Below, piece after piece: positions 33,108 to 46,073 of a stretch of 64,000 nt of DNA. Below the pieces are notes generated by a model. That model worked only from the letters and a program-made list of their open reading frames with translations, was not told where the DNA came from and searched no databases. Origin of the DNA: Brachypodium distachyon (taxonomy: Eukaryota; Streptophyta; Magnoliopsida; Poales; Poaceae); contig NC_016131.3 of the NCBI RefSeq assembly GCF_000005505.3, positions 26,279,001-26,343,000 on the forward strand, in the 5' to 3' direction. Made by a program: the position numbers and the translations under genes. The first letter of the stretch is position 1; the number at the start of each line of letters is the position of its first letter.

Positions 33108-36100
33108 TCTCTACTCTCTACTATTCCTTAATTCTCAGTTGCGTGCGTACGTCTGTCCGTCCGCAGGCCCGGTCGATGGAAAAAAAAGTCCCACGGCATA
33201 CGCTCGATCCCCACCACCCGATGGAAAAATCACACGAAACAGACCCTCGCCCCGATCTGTCTGCCCTCGTCCTCAATCCCTCAAATCAATCCCCTCCCCC
33301 GGCGGGGCCGTCCTCCCCTCCCCTGACGCGGCCGAAGGCCCTCAGCAGCAGCAGGACGATGAAGCCCCTCCCCCCCCCCCCCCTCCCCCTCCCGGAGAAG
33401 CAGGATCTAGCCGCCGCCGCCCGTCACCGTGCACGTGCTCGACGCGACCCGGCTCTCCCTCGCCCACGCGCCGCCGGGACCTTGGCCCCTGCAGCTGTCG
33501 TCATGAAAGGAGGACTACGACGCCAAGTCCCCGCGCTGCTTCCAACGTCGCCAGGTAAGCGGCTGTCAGCATCGATTCCATCCTTAGCGACATCCAGTTC
33601 CGTCAAGTTCATCCATGGTGGCTGGAACAAGCGGCGGCTGCAGGTTGCGGCCGGAGAGGTTCCCTTTCGCTCAAGCCCCCTCCTGGGATTCATGGATGCT
33701 AATCTGTAGCAAGAGGGAGAGGCAAAAACTCATGTTACTATTTGTATTTTGTGTCATGATATTGTTGATTTTATCGTTGTACAATATAATGGTGCTTAAT
33801 GCTACTTTGGATAAGGCTGCCATCCGACCGCCACCGACGACGGACTTGAAAGGCCACACAGCCAGTCATCAGATGAGAGCTTTTCCACAGCAGCAACAAG
33901 CAGTCCATCCGCCTACATGAGCTCATTCTTCCTGTGAAGTTGGCTGGTGAGATTTTTCATCTCTGCCTTCTCACTAAATCTCACTACTATTGTCTTGAAT
34001 GCAGGTTCCTTAAAATTAAGTCTACTCCAATTGGCATGAGCAACTGTGCACCTAGCTTCACATGGATTTCTCAACTCTTTTTTCCTAGAGAATGATTGTG
34101 ACTTGGTGTATATTTTAGCTGGAGCATTCACTCAAGTTCAGAAATTCAGGTTTGTGTAAACAATCTTGCACTTATGCTTCTCCAAAGAGAAAATAAAGCA
34201 AACCAATATCAAATGAGAGATAAATTTGTCAATCTCTTGATACATTTATATGGCTTGTCGCTTTACAATTTTCTTTTTGTACAAATTACACAGCTAAAGA
34301 AACCTGCAGATGATCTTGTCTTTCTTTCTCTCTGAAGCCTAAAGATGATCTTGTCTTTACAGTTTTCTTTCTCTCTGAATGTGTTTTTTTCAATATGAAC
34401 TCGCCAATCAGTTATTCTTACTGTACTGTTTTATCGCAGATGATTATGACGTAAAAAAATGCCGTTGTTCTTGCAGGTTACATGCCTTAATGAGCTTATT
34501 GTAATTACCAATTAGTATTTAACATTTTAGTTTATTGGATGAAAATCTAAAAAATTAAACAGAGAATCACTAATCTGCCTTTCAGAATCTTAAATAAACA
34601 GTTCTAGGAGCTAGGAAGAAATCTTCAGTCAGTTATTATCTTTTGTTATCTTTTCTTCTAGGATCTGGATTTGAACTATACATCCAATTCATCTTTTGTT
34701 CTTTTCTTGGATGCTGGCGTGCAAATCTCATGGTAATAATACATAAACCCCCGGCCCTCCTGATTAATCATGTTAATTAGTGTGTTGCTAATAATTTCTG
34801 CTGTATTCAGACATCCCTCAGGTCCAATCACCTTTTGCAAACAAATTGGTTCAGCTCAAAATCAGCATAGAAGGTACTAGACTTATGTGCGAGCTTTTCA
34901 TTTTCAGCAATTTTGTCATTAGCAAGCATATAGTTTTGCTCTTTTGGGTATGAAGCTGAACTCCTGTACCTTTGCTTTGTGCTTTGCAGATGCAAACCCA
35001 TCTGACTTCTGTCACTTCTGCAGTTGATTGCTTAAAAAGACTATATGTGTAGAAACTGAAGCCTTTAGAGGTGCATACCCGTTTACCGATTTTGCTTCCC
35101 CATTACTGGTAAATTCACACCGCACTTTCCTTTTAACTTCGGTACGACAATGTTCTCAATTACATATTCTTTCATCCTGCTCGTGTTCTTGTGTCATTAC
35201 TTACATGGCATTCTGTTCATTCTGCCATTTTCCAGACAAACAGCAACTTCGGTGCAAAACCAATGGTTATGCTCTTTGGTCAATATTATACAGGGAAACA
35301 ACTTTGATTAAGCACCTGTTGAAAACGAGCTACCCAGGTTTTTGGCTTTGTCTAATACAGAATACCTGAGTTTCAATGTTAGGCACACCATCCATTTCAA
35401 TGGTAAGATATGCAAGATGGCTTATTGTACTCACTAATGGGGTAGGCCGCAGCCTTCATATACGGACCAATAACACTAGAGTGCTATGTCCAGCTTTATC
35501 AGTTTTATAACATGAATTATTTTGTGAAGCTATCCTATTATGTGAGATTTTGATAATTGTTGTTACATTTTAGTAATAGTGTTCCATGTACCAAATGAAA
35601 AACTTTGAATTAGAAAGACTGATTTGTGATGTTCAGAAAATGCACTCAAAATCCAGATGTTTCAAAGGTTAGCTAGATATTATCACAAATATTTAGTATT
35701 CAGTTCATTTCTTCTGCTATCAAATTGTCTCAAAAGTCTGTAAGCATTTCATTAATGAGACCATCAGGCACTCAAAATCCAGTGTTTTTTCGAAAAAGGA
35801 GGAATCCCTCGGCCTCCGCGTCATCATATTACTTAAGAATCCAACCATCGTAACATACACAAAAGATTGTAGTCCAAAATGAAAAAAAAATGTGTTGTGA
35901 TGACAATTTGTATTCTGTGGCGAGGGAGTGTCGTGGATTCGGACGTGTGGAGAAGCCGATGTGTGAGGAAAAAGAAAGGAGAAATGAAGTGGCAGGGCAT
36001 ATCAGGCGGAGATGATCATGAAATGTTTAGTTCTCCATCAACCATCGAGTGTATCATTTTATTTTCTTGTACCGTTGCTTGGGAAGAGGCAGCAGGGAAC

Positions 36101-36561
36101 AAGTGGCTATACATAATGTGTTGGTTGCATAAAAGGAAGGCGAGGATCAGTTGTGGATAAATGTTTATTGCGCATTCAGAATAGCTTATGCTCCTTAACA
36201 ACATGAAGTACAAAGTTGTTTTGTTGCGTGTTGAATTAAGTTGGGAATGCACAGGTATTTGGTACAAGTTGAAGCGAGGTGAAGCCTTTTTTTTCTCCAC
36301 TGAAAAGTAGGACCAATTTTTTCGCATTTAGAGCTGAGATCTGATCGAACATACAATATATCTTAGGTGCCTGTTATAATTAGTTATAAGATAAAAATGA
36401 AATGTATTGTGAGTGTTGGAAGATAAACATGACATGTCAAACCGAATAGGATTGAAAGGGAGAAGAGAAAGAAAAAGACTAGGTCTTAGCTTTTATGAGA
36501 TTGATTTTATTTTTTTTATTCATATTTTATTTTCCGTAGCAACGCACGGGCTCCTAACTAG
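33108..36561 (+). mobile_element. Probable non-autonomous Helitron
   Basis: The left end is A followed by TCTCTACTCTCTACTATTCC, typical of grass Helitrons. The right end is CCGTAGCAACGCACGGGC, then TCCTAACTAG and a host T. A short hairpin (CCGT...ACGG) lies about 12 nt before the CTAG terminus. No target duplication or inverted repeat is present, as expected. It is 3454 bp long. There is no Rep/helicase. The interior contains gene-like pieces near 33.2-33.9 kb and further plus-strand fragments up to 35.4 kb, which suggests gene-fragment capture. Confidence 0.6.
33179..33923 (+). pseudogene. Captured gene fragment, source unknown
   Basis: A GC-rich stretch with proline-coding runs at 33360-33400, then a segment reading VTVHVLDATRLSLAHAP in one frame that hits a TGA (33504-33506) before KEDYDAKSPRCFQRRQ and a GTAAGC donor at 33554. 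Further on, a frame at 33615-33920 encodes a hydrophobic segment (LMLLFVFCVMILLILSLYN) like a membrane anchor. These do not join to one open protein. I do not recognise the parent gene. The frame disruption and the Helitron location argue that it is a non-functional capture. Confidence 0.4.
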
Positions 36562-36871
36562 TATCACCAGTTACTCAAAGGATCCTGTTGCGACAATGAC
36601 AAAACCTTTTATTGAAGTATTGAAAACAAGCAAAAGGAAGCCCGAAAAATTGTTCATCAGACAGTTCGGAGCATATCTCAAAAGTGTCATAAACAACAGC
36701 ATACATCAGACAGCGAGATCCATATAGGCACATCTTTAATAAATAAACTTAGAAAGAGGAGAGGCGCGCTTCGCGGCGCCGTTGACAGTTCCATGTAAAT
36801 GAGTTTGTATTTCTTTCTGAGGTTTTGCTTGGTGTTGTCAGAGCTCTGTCATTCCGTTCCGATGGCATGCA
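36562..36871. other. Helitron flank, nothing recognised
   Basis: Ordinary sequence with no supported frame. Confidence 0.4.
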
Positions 36872-36981
36872 CCTCCGTCCCATATTAAGTGACTTTTTAT
36901 TAAATGTATTAGACATTTTTTTAGGCATAGATATATCCATATTTGGATAAATTTGAGTCACTTAATATGGGACGGAGAGAG
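36872..36981. mobile_element. Stowaway MITE
   Basis: CCTCCGTCCCATATTAAGTG at the left pairs with CACTTAATATGGGACGGAG at the right, which ends GAG before TA. The first few bases of the left end (CTC of CTCCCTCC) are lost, so the element is about 110 bp and slightly truncated. Confidence 0.85.
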
Positions 36982-36983
36982 TA

Positions 36984-38874
36984 CATACCCATCCTATTAA
37001 AATGCAGGTGATAAATATAAGAGCACAACATGGCACGACCGAAAGCGTTTTGTGTGCCTTCATATTTTAGCAATTACACTCTGTATTACGAACACAGTAG
37101 AAACATGTTTTAAGCATCATATGTACAGCTTGACAAATATACATAATGAAATCCAGCTTCTATAGAGTTCTCACCTCTTGCACCTAAAAAGATGCCACCC
37201 TATAGAAGCATAAAATAAAATCAACTTAGGCATAAAGAAGCTTTAAGTACACTTGCAGTTGTAGTATGCTTCTGTGATGAATCATGCTCCTTCTCAAGAG
37301 GCTTGAGGCCCTTTATGACTAACAAAGGATCAAGGTATTCACCAGAGTAAATTCTTTTGAATGTCCACACAATATGCAACTTTCAAATGATTGTAGAGAT
37401 GAAGTGAGCATTTCTATTGGAAAATAGACTACACTGTGAACATTTCCTTCTGCATTGCCATGTCATAGCTTTCCCTGGCAAGAAATCCAAGAATAGTATG
37501 GAAGATGAGTTACATGTGAACTAACTCATGGATGGAGATCTTACATTGAATTATGGCATAAAATTGGCAAGCACCAACAATGTCTTGCATAAGAACCAAC
37601 TACTTAGCCATTCTAAGAGGTAGAACTGTTTTAGAACGCCAACCTTGTGAATTGCCATTTTTTATAATATTTCCTCTGACAATGTTTGATCCCAACTGCA
37701 TCACGTACTGAAGTCTTCTCATTGAATGTGATAGAACTAAGATTTTAGTTTGCACATAATGGAGCTGGATATGTGCAACCGTCATATAAATTTGAAAATA
37801 CATCAAACACCATATTAGTTATTACAAATGCTGTACCTGTAGCAGTTCTCGTCCCGATCAAATATTATCCTGCATTTTGCATGATGGTTTGCACATCAGC
37901 AAGATCAACATTTACCAACTTGGGAACCTGCAAAAAAGAAGAACTGAACTTCTGTAAAATATATCTTCTCTTACTGTTCAAGTTAATTCTTCTTCCTTTC
38001 GTGATAGAAGGGTTGTATTCATAGCACCACTTTTGTCATGGCATCTTTAATTAGATACCATCAGAAAACATCTTGTGTTTGAGTTTTTTTTTTCTTTTCT
38101 TCTATTTGCATGAGAACCCAACAGGTTATGGCATGGACCGGGACTATTCCTTATTAAAAAGTGGTCATCTGCATGTATCCTAAATTCCTAATTAAAATAA
38201 CCAAATAACAATATCCTAGAAGCAGATCCCAATCCTATGCAAAAGCACATACGCATTAGCTGAACAAATGTCTCAGGTGCAAGGACAAAGTACCTTGTAG
38301 CAACACCGATCAATGTAACTTTGCATCTAGCCATGTGCTAAACATGATCCTGAAATTGCAAATATATTAACACATGTGGATATAACGATGGACAAAGTGG
38401 CTAGCCGATTAAATCCCAAGAAGATGAGATTGGTTAAAATGAATGCACAAAATGCTAGGTGGGTTATACATAGTATAACAGCTCCAGGACATAAAGAGCA
38501 ACATCTTGAACCTTGCTCTACCCATAAATTTAAAACAGAGACTACACTGCAGTTTGTAGTGAACAGGTAGGGAGGAAACTAGGTTTTAATCACATTTCCC
38601 AGTCTAGAATCGAGTAATCTGCAATCGAAAAATATGTATGCTAGCCCATTCTGGTTAACTTTACGTAGCTTGTGCTTGTTATATTATGCAATGAAGAAAA
38701 CTGTTAGGACGTGTTGTTACTCCAATATGCTGCCATATATGCATATGATAAAATGCATGACTGAAAATATTTCCTTGGACTAAAATGTACATACACGATG
38801 TTTTCCAACGATTGATGACCGAGCAAAAGTACGTGTCCACATAATTTCCTAGAAGTTGAAAGCAGTATTTTATA
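36984..38874. other. AT-rich region without recognised gene
   Basis: No frame over 85 codons and no domain-like sequence. It could be intronic or decayed repeat DNA. Confidence 0.45.
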
Positions 38875-40140
38875 CTCCCTCCGTACCGAAATTCTTGTCG
38901 CAAGGCCTTCAGAAAGACCATTTTACAAAAACATCCTCAGATTTACAATAATTACAGGTCCACTAATATTAACAATTTGAAATTCAAATCTCCACCATCT
39001 CCTCTCCAGGTCGCTTCCGCCAGCATCTCTCCAGGTCGCTTCCGCCTCCTCCTTCCTCTCTCCTCTCTCCAGGCGCAGGTCCCCTCCCCCTCCCCCTCTC
39101 CTCTCTCCAAGCGCAGATCCCCTCCCCTCCCCATCTCCAGTTCGCCTCCTTCCTCTCTCCAGCCCTGCGCCTTCCTTTCTCCAGACTCCAGCTTTGAACT
39201 CCAGAAGGCAACAAGATGCACACACCAGATTTTAACTTCAGCCCTCCTGAAGATGATGCTGGAGCAGCAGGTAACTGATCAGTGCCTTTGCAACTCCTGC
39301 AACAGAACAGAGCCAAAATTAGATTGAGTATCCCTACAGATTTTTGTGCTCTTGTTCAGCAAAATACTCCGAATACAGAACAAAGAATGTGCAGAATAGG
39401 TGTTCTTGTTCAGAATATATAGTTGTAACCATCACATGCTTAAATTGTTGAGAACATTGCATTTTCATTAAATAAAGAACACATCATGTTGAGATCACGG
39501 CATGCTCAGTACTCCATGCATTTGGTTCAGAATTGTCTATGTGCAGAATAGAGCATGCACACACAGTTTCAGAATAGATCAAGCATTATGGATTTAGTTC
39601 ATAATAGAGCATGCACACACAGTTTCAGAATTGATAACACATCATGTTCAGTACCCCATGCATTTGGTTCAGATTTGTCTATGTGCAGAGTCTATGGTTC
39701 AGTAGCCATTACTCACATAAATCAGACTAGAGCAGTTGTATGTGTGGATTTAAATATCTAATCTCATAAATCGCTCAAATCACAGGAGCAACAACCACAA
39801 GTTAAACTTACAGTGGTCAGCCGACAGGAGCAAGATGCCGTCGCCCGTCGCGCGATGCTGTCGTACGCCGCCATTGCCTCTTGCCTGCCGTCGCCCGCAG
39901 ACGAGCTACGCCGCCCGGCATCTCCATCGCCCCCCTGTAGGCATCTCGGCCCCTGCCTTCACGGGCTCATCCGCCATACCCCATCTCCGGCAGAGCTCTG
40001 CCTCTGCCTTCGCTTGGCGTGCCGCAATCTCCCATCTGCGGCAGAGCTCCGCCTCTGCCTTCGCTTGGCCTACCGCCATCCCCCATCTGCAATAGAGACA
40101 AATAGAAAAAGAAAGAAGTGGAGGAACAAGAAATGAAGCA

Positions 40141-41826
40141 ATGGAGGAAGAAACTGTACATGAAGCAGATTTTCAAGCAGATGCTCAGCAAGAACAACAA
40201 GTAGATGTGCAAGTCAATGAAGATATACCTCAGCAAGAACAACAAGTGGATGAGCAAGTCAATGAAGATATACCTCAGCAAGAACAACAAGTGGATGAGC
40301 AAGTCAATGAAGATATAACTCAGCAAGAACATCAAGTAGATGAAGATATGCCCATAGAAGATGAAGATGTTGAAGCAGCAGGTAACTCAAATAAACTGTT
40401 GTTTCTTAACCATCACATGTTTGTGCATGGAGTACTATAGATTTGTTTCTTAAAGCTGAAAATGTAGGAGTAAATCACAACATGTACATGTTCAGAACAA
40501 CACGTACCATGAGTAACCACTACGGCAAGTTCTCCATGTATAGACATCAAATTAACACATGCATGCTTTCTTAAATGAAGTACAGTACTGAAAATAGAGT
40601 TGTTATATGGAGAATAACTTATCTTTCGGTCTTTTGCAGGTGCTCAACAACAACGACGAAGGGACCTGCCAAATGAACACAGATTTGGTGCTTATATTGC
40701 ATTGAAGGCACTAAGCATAAATGGACAGATACTATTGAAGGACAAGGTGCATGTTGCCAATCTTTTGGATACAACTGTTAGAACGGTGGAGAGAATATGG
40801 AAACTAGCACACGAGCAGATTGCACAAGGCCTACCTCTTGACCTTTCTAACAAAAAAAAGGGTAGAGTAGGCCGCAAGCGAGCTGATCTAGATCTCTCTA
40901 GGATTGCTACAATACCGCTAAATAGAAGGAGAACAGTGAGAGCACTAGCTAGAGCTATGAGTGTTAGTTGTACAACACTGCACAGAAGGTTCCAATGGGG
41001 AGATATAAAGCGATGCACTAGCACCTTAAAGCCCACACTTAAGCCATCAAACAGAATATCAAGATTGAAATTCTGCGTTTCCATGTTGGATGAAGAAACA
41101 CTAGGAAATGCAAGGCCAACCTTTAAAGATATGACCAACATAGTGCATATTGATGAAAAGTGGTTTGATATGACTAAGAAGAAAGCCACCTATTACCTCT
41201 ATCCTTTAGAAACATGCCCCTTACGCACTGTTCATAATAAGAACAGCATTGGGAAAGTGATGTTTCTAACGGCAGTGGCAAGACCTAGGTATGACGAAAA
41301 TGGTGCTATAATCTTTGATGACAAAATAGGGGTGTGGCCATTTGTGAAGGAAACTCCAGCAGCTAGGAGTACTCAGAATAGAGAGAGGGGGACATTAGAA
41401 ATTAAGTCAATTAATGTGAACCGGGAAGTCATGAGGCAGTTTATGTGTGGTAAAGTTGTTGCAACTATACAGGACATGTGGCCTGATGAAGATATTGGGA
41501 GGATAGTTTTTATACAGCAGGACAACGCATGAACTCATGTGCTACCTAATGATGAAGCTTCCCTACAAGTTGTAGCAGAAACTGACCTAGACATTCAACT
41601 GATGCAGCAGCCGGCAAACTCGCCGAATATGAATGTGCTAGACTTAGGATTCTTCAGATCTATTCAATCCTTAACAGATTGCAGAGTACCTACAACTATT
41701 AAGGAACTCATAGAAAATGTGGAGGAAGAATTTGATAATTATGACGCGAACAAGTTGGCTAGAGTTTTCATAACACTACAATCATGCATGCTAGAGGTTA
41801 TGAAAGAAGGTGGTGGCAATGGATAA
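40141..41826 (+). pseudogene. Mariner-like transposase, one in-frame stop
   Basis: Exon 1 is 40141-40381 and exon 2 is 40640-41826, joined in frame through GTAACT and TTTTGCAG borders. The N-terminal part has 15-residue Gln/Val/Asp/Glu repeats. A helix-turn-helix region follows (VHVANLLDTTVRTVERIWKL, then VRALARAMSVSCTTLHRRFQ). The catalytic residues are visible: Asp in VHIDEKWF, Asp in FIQQDNA, and Asp in NSPNMNVLDLGFF 39 residues later, the plant mariner DD39D spacing. A TGA at 41530-41532, three codons after the second Asp, interrupts an otherwise open frame, probably from a CGA codon. There are no frameshifts. Family transposases cut at TA and use the terminal repeats. With the stop this copy should be inactive unless read through. 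Confidence 0.88.
40186..40350 (+). repeat. 45-bp in-frame tandem repeat
   Basis: Three full units (40186, 40231, 40276) and a partial fourth (40321), each coding for QQEQQVDEQVNEDIP-type residues in transposase exon 1. Confidence 0.92.
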
Positions 41827-43458
41827 AAGATCCAGCACCTCAACAAGGATAGAATGCAGAGGGAAGGAAACTTATCTGGTTCTCTAGATTGTGACGTTGA
41901 ACTGTACCAGAACACTTTAGCACTGTTGAACCAGTGATGAGAAGAGAGATGAGATGAGAAGCTGCTGGACTTAATGATGAGAAGAGTAGATATGGTTCAG
42001 TTAATGATGAGATGAGACACCACTTGTATTGTTATTTCCATATGATCTTGTCATATGTACTGCTATTTCCATATGATCCATGTGCATGGCAGATTCAGAA
42101 GAGAATGAGAGAAGAGATTAAGAGAGAAGAGGAGAGAGAAGAGAGATTGAGAGGAGAGAAGAGGAGAGAGAATTATGATAAAGTACAATATAGGTCTTGA
42201 ATGCAAAGGAGCTCTAACAGACAAGAAAAGATCATGGAGTACTGCTCATGCTAATCTAGACAAGGACATCATGGTATACAGAGACAAGAACAGTGTATAT
42301 ATCTTGTATGCAAAAAAATGTCATTCACATCATTGCCCTCAATCAGACAAGTTCAGGTTTAATTAAGCATGTATAGAAACAAAACATGTGTAGAGACAAA
42401 ACTAAACATCATGGTATACAGAGTAAAAATCAGAAAAACATCATGCTTATCTACTCCACTCACATCAAACAAGATCAGAGAGCATAGCAAAACCAGAAAC
42501 AAGACAGAGTATCTGAAAAAAATAATACTCCATGATCTAGGAGTACTTAATCTAGAGTAACAGGAGTAGCTTCTGAAAATCTGTAGTCATGCAAAATCAA
42601 CACATGACCTAGGAGTACTTAATCTAAGTGTACAGTACTCCTACTTGAACAAGAACAAGAACATAGTACAGCTAAACAAGAACAGAGCCATCTCAAAAAA
42701 AAAAGAACAAGAATAGAGCACAATACCTTGAGCCTTGAGTCACTCATCCTCGTCGTGCCGGGGCCTTGAGGAGCTGCTCCTCGTCGTCGTGGCCGCCTTG
42801 AGGAGCTGCTCGTCGTCTCCGCCGCCTTGAGGAGCAGCTCCTACTCGTCGCCAAGAATAAAACATCAATCTACCGCCGTCGCCGCAATATGACTACAGCT
42901 AGCCAACCGAACAGAGAAACGGAGTAAAAAACCTAACCTGAGTACTCCTCGTCGCGCCGCCGTGAGTAGCGGCTGCTGCTCCAAGTCGCGCCGCCGTGAG
43001 GAGCAGCTGCTCCTCCCCTTCTACCGCTACTGCTGCTTCTCCTCGGGCTGCGGCGGCGGGCCACCGGATCCATCCTCGGAAACACCGGATCCGGCCTCGA
43101 AGCCACCGGATCTGACCAAAGGTGCCTCCTTTTTGGTCGGAGAAACCATCTTGGCCAGCACCGACGGAGAAGAGAGGGGAAGGTGGAGGGAGCAGCACGA
43201 AGATAGGAGGGGAAGGTGGAGGGGAGGGGGCTGGAGGCGACCGGAGCGCTGCGAGGGCAAGAGGGAGAGCGGCGGTGAGGCTAGAGGGAGAGGGAGAGCA
43301 GCATCAGAGGTGAGAGGGAGAGCAAAGGGGGACGGGGGCGAGGCTGAGAGGGAGAGGGGGGTGGAGTAAGTGATTGGACCGCAGAGCAAGGCCATAGAAA
43401 GAGGAAGGGTTTTTTTGTAAAAGAGCCGTCACGACAAGAATTTCAGGACAAGGGAGTA

Positions 43459-45534
43459 CAATACAACATTATATCATATATCTTTTGTGATAAGTTAGAA
43501 ACCACAGCACATAATGTCAACATCTCTCATCCAGGAGATTAGTTTAGACGGCTATCAGTTTTCAGTACCGATTTACAACTGAATGTAAAAGAGTGCACCA
43601 GTTTCTTGCATACACCAATGAAGAACCTCTCTATGACTCTACCCGTAGAAATAAAAACTGAAATCCTTGTGGTTTTGTATTAACAAAAGTGCTCAAGAGC
43701 TTTGCATCAAAAAGAGTACAACACCATTCTACGGAGATGGAAATTACCAGGGGTAGATCCGCCTGGTCGGAGGCGGGAGGCGGCCGGAGATCCGCCCTTG
43801 CTAAAACAAATGTACTAATTTCTTTGGACAACCCTTCTTAATTACTGCCAGTTGCTACTTGGATATCAGAAAAGAAACCGGCAAAGGATTTCGGCGCTGA
43901 TCATTCTGAACTCTCTGAAACCTCTATAGGAGTTTGGCTATTTATTTAAAGCACTGGGTTTTTAGAATAATTGGGGTCATGCAAATTTACTACTTGTACC
44001 TCTTTTTATTAAAGACTCAGATCCTGAACGTTCAGAAAAATAAACAATGAGATGTTTCATGTATACCCTACTTACAAATCCCATTTAAAAGCAGTACACA
44101 CATCTTCCTTCGATGCGAGTAGTGCTCATGGTGGTGATAATGGTGGACATACAAAATTGCGTAACCAAAACAACCATCCATCACCAACAAGAGCTCAAAT
44201 CTCGCCTCAAGTGACAAATTTGACTTTGGATAAAGCTAGAACATCGTATAGAAACAGAGGCAGTATTTAACAACCAAAAGAGGAATAACTTGCTAGAACA
44301 CTGGATTCTTTTGGGAATACTACTTGAATAGCTCAGATTGACCCCACTATTAATCACAAAAGTTGGACAATGGTGGTAATAACAAGGTGCAATACAAATA
44401 TCTCTCTTTCTCTCTCCCCATACAAACAGCACCAGCAAGAAATAGCCGCAACTGGTAACTTGCTACAGGGCAAGGCCTCCTAGTTTAACGACCAGCTGTC
44501 TAACTGGGCAAATTTGCATGGAAGGAACCAACTTAGGAGATGTGAAAAGATCTCCAGCTCATGTGTGAAAAGATCTCCAACACCAAGGGGTAAATAATCA
44601 TCATAGCCATTCGATAACAGAACAGAACAGAACACATCAAAGAAAGGAAACGAACATAATGTGTTCTGAGGACCAAAACACTGTACTCATGGCCGCACTA
44701 CTGGCAACCAAAGAAACAGTTGAAATTTTATGCAGATATGGCAGGTAATAACTTCGCCTCTGGAGAAGCATGTGGCAAAGTTAACATACCAACAAGACCA
44801 CAGTGTCTTGTTAACCCAGAAATAGAACCAGCAATAGCATCAAATATACGAGAAAAAAAGTTATGGTGCCCAAACAAAATGTGAGAGAACTAATGTTGTT
44901 TTTCCCATGATATCCATTCCGTATCCAACCCGCTGACACCTCTATGTAACAATGCATTCAAATGGTTGCTCACAATATGCAAACCATCCAATTTGAATGT
45001 GTCCATTTTGCTAGTATAATAGAGATAAACACACCAAAAACCTAAACCCAAAACCTTATACCAAACTTTGGAATCTTATCAAGGTTTTTCCATGTACTTC
45101 TGAATAAGCCATATTCATCATCGCCATCCATAAAAATGGTGCAAAACATCTGCCAAACACACTCGCAGAAATAAAGTAACACATCAAACATCAAACGTGT
45201 GATGTTATTGTTACTTGATGCAGAATTATGGATTGTATGCAGATAAAGAATAATGAAATGACAATGTTTTGAACAGGTGGAGCACTTAGAAAAACAGATG
45301 TAAAGGATCTTGAGGTTCAACCAACCGAAAGTAAAAGAAAGTTTGACTCATTAGCTTCAAGTTCAAGAGTGGAGTCTGGCTATTATCAACACTGAAGAAG
45401 CAGTTAATATGAAGTTGATTATAGCTTCAAAGACGAACAAAAAGAAAATCATAAAATATACCAGCACTGGAGCACTCTTTATAGCAAAATAGCACAGATT
45501 TTGAGAGAGCTCATCTCCGCATTTTCTTTATTAT
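43459..45534. other. AT-rich region without recognised gene
   Basis: No supported frame. It lies downstream, in minus-strand sense, of R copies 5 and 6 and might be intron or 3' sequence of that putative unit. Confidence 0.4.
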
Positions 45535-45760
45535 ACAAACCCAGCCCAACTCTCTTGCTGCACAATCTACTCACACAAATATAAGTGGAGCTGCACCGGT
45601 TATCACTCGACAGAGGGACGTCCTAGACACAGAACCACCAGTATTAGTAACTGAATATGCTCCAAGAGAAAACAGGATCAAGTATAATTTCATACCCACA
45701 GGTGCCACGATTGCTCAATATCATATTTTTCAGAAAAGTTCATCATTGCCCACCATGAGT
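45535..45760 (-). repeat. R repeat copy 5
   Basis: The most diverged copy, sharing CTCTTGCTGCA, AATCTAC and AAGTGGAGCTGC with copy 6, and CATACCCACAGGTGCC, GATTGCTCAA and CATCATTGCCC with the others. Confidence 0.65.
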
Positions 45761-46073
45761 ATTCCACTCTTTAAATAAAAGCATCTGACTGGATCCCACA
45801 GGCGCTCACTCATAATGGGGTATGAAATATACCAAACAGAAGCATCATATAGTGAAATAAAGATGATCCGGCACCAAAATTGGCAGCAATCTGGATGGAA
45901 TAGAGCATCCTTTTCAGAAATAATAATATTTGGACTAGACTGCTAGCAGCAAAAAAAATGCTCAGAACAAAAGAACAATCCAAGCAAGCTAGGATTGGGT
46001 TTGTCAACAACAAAGGACATCAATCCAGGTTTGACCCTCACAACAAGCGAACAAAAGAATAGTAAAACTGCAT

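Larger units (their letters stand above)
38875..43456 (+). mobile_element. Mariner-like (DD39D) DNA transposon, full length
   Basis: A 4582-bp element between TA dinucleotides (38873-38874, 43457-43458). The left end CTCCCTCCGTACCGAAATTC and the right end read inward CTCCCTTGTCCTGAAATTCT continue into a shared TTGTCG and a TTTTACAAAAA block. These are Stowaway-type termini. Inside is one transposase gene on the plus strand (40141-41826) with an intron. The 3' part (42.7-43.4 kb) is GC-rich with GAGGAGCTGCTCCTCGTCG repeats. The 5' part has a duplicated stretch around GAGCATGCACACACAGTTTC at 39551 and 39606. It is near-complete and could be a source for the MITEs with similar ends. Confidence 0.88.

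Noticed and set aside
33083..33709. A 208-codon frame as an intact gene
   Set aside because: Composition driven by C-runs and GC; the more protein-like reading in another frame is broken by TGA, and the DNA lies inside a probable Helitron.
38923..39327. Frames of 90-116 codons on both strands near the mariner left end
   Set aside because: They lie in a CTCTCC low-complexity tract and are mirror images of one another.
42899..43395. GC-rich frames of 63-135 codons
   Set aside because: Part of the mariner element's 3' low-complexity region, no similarity to transposase.
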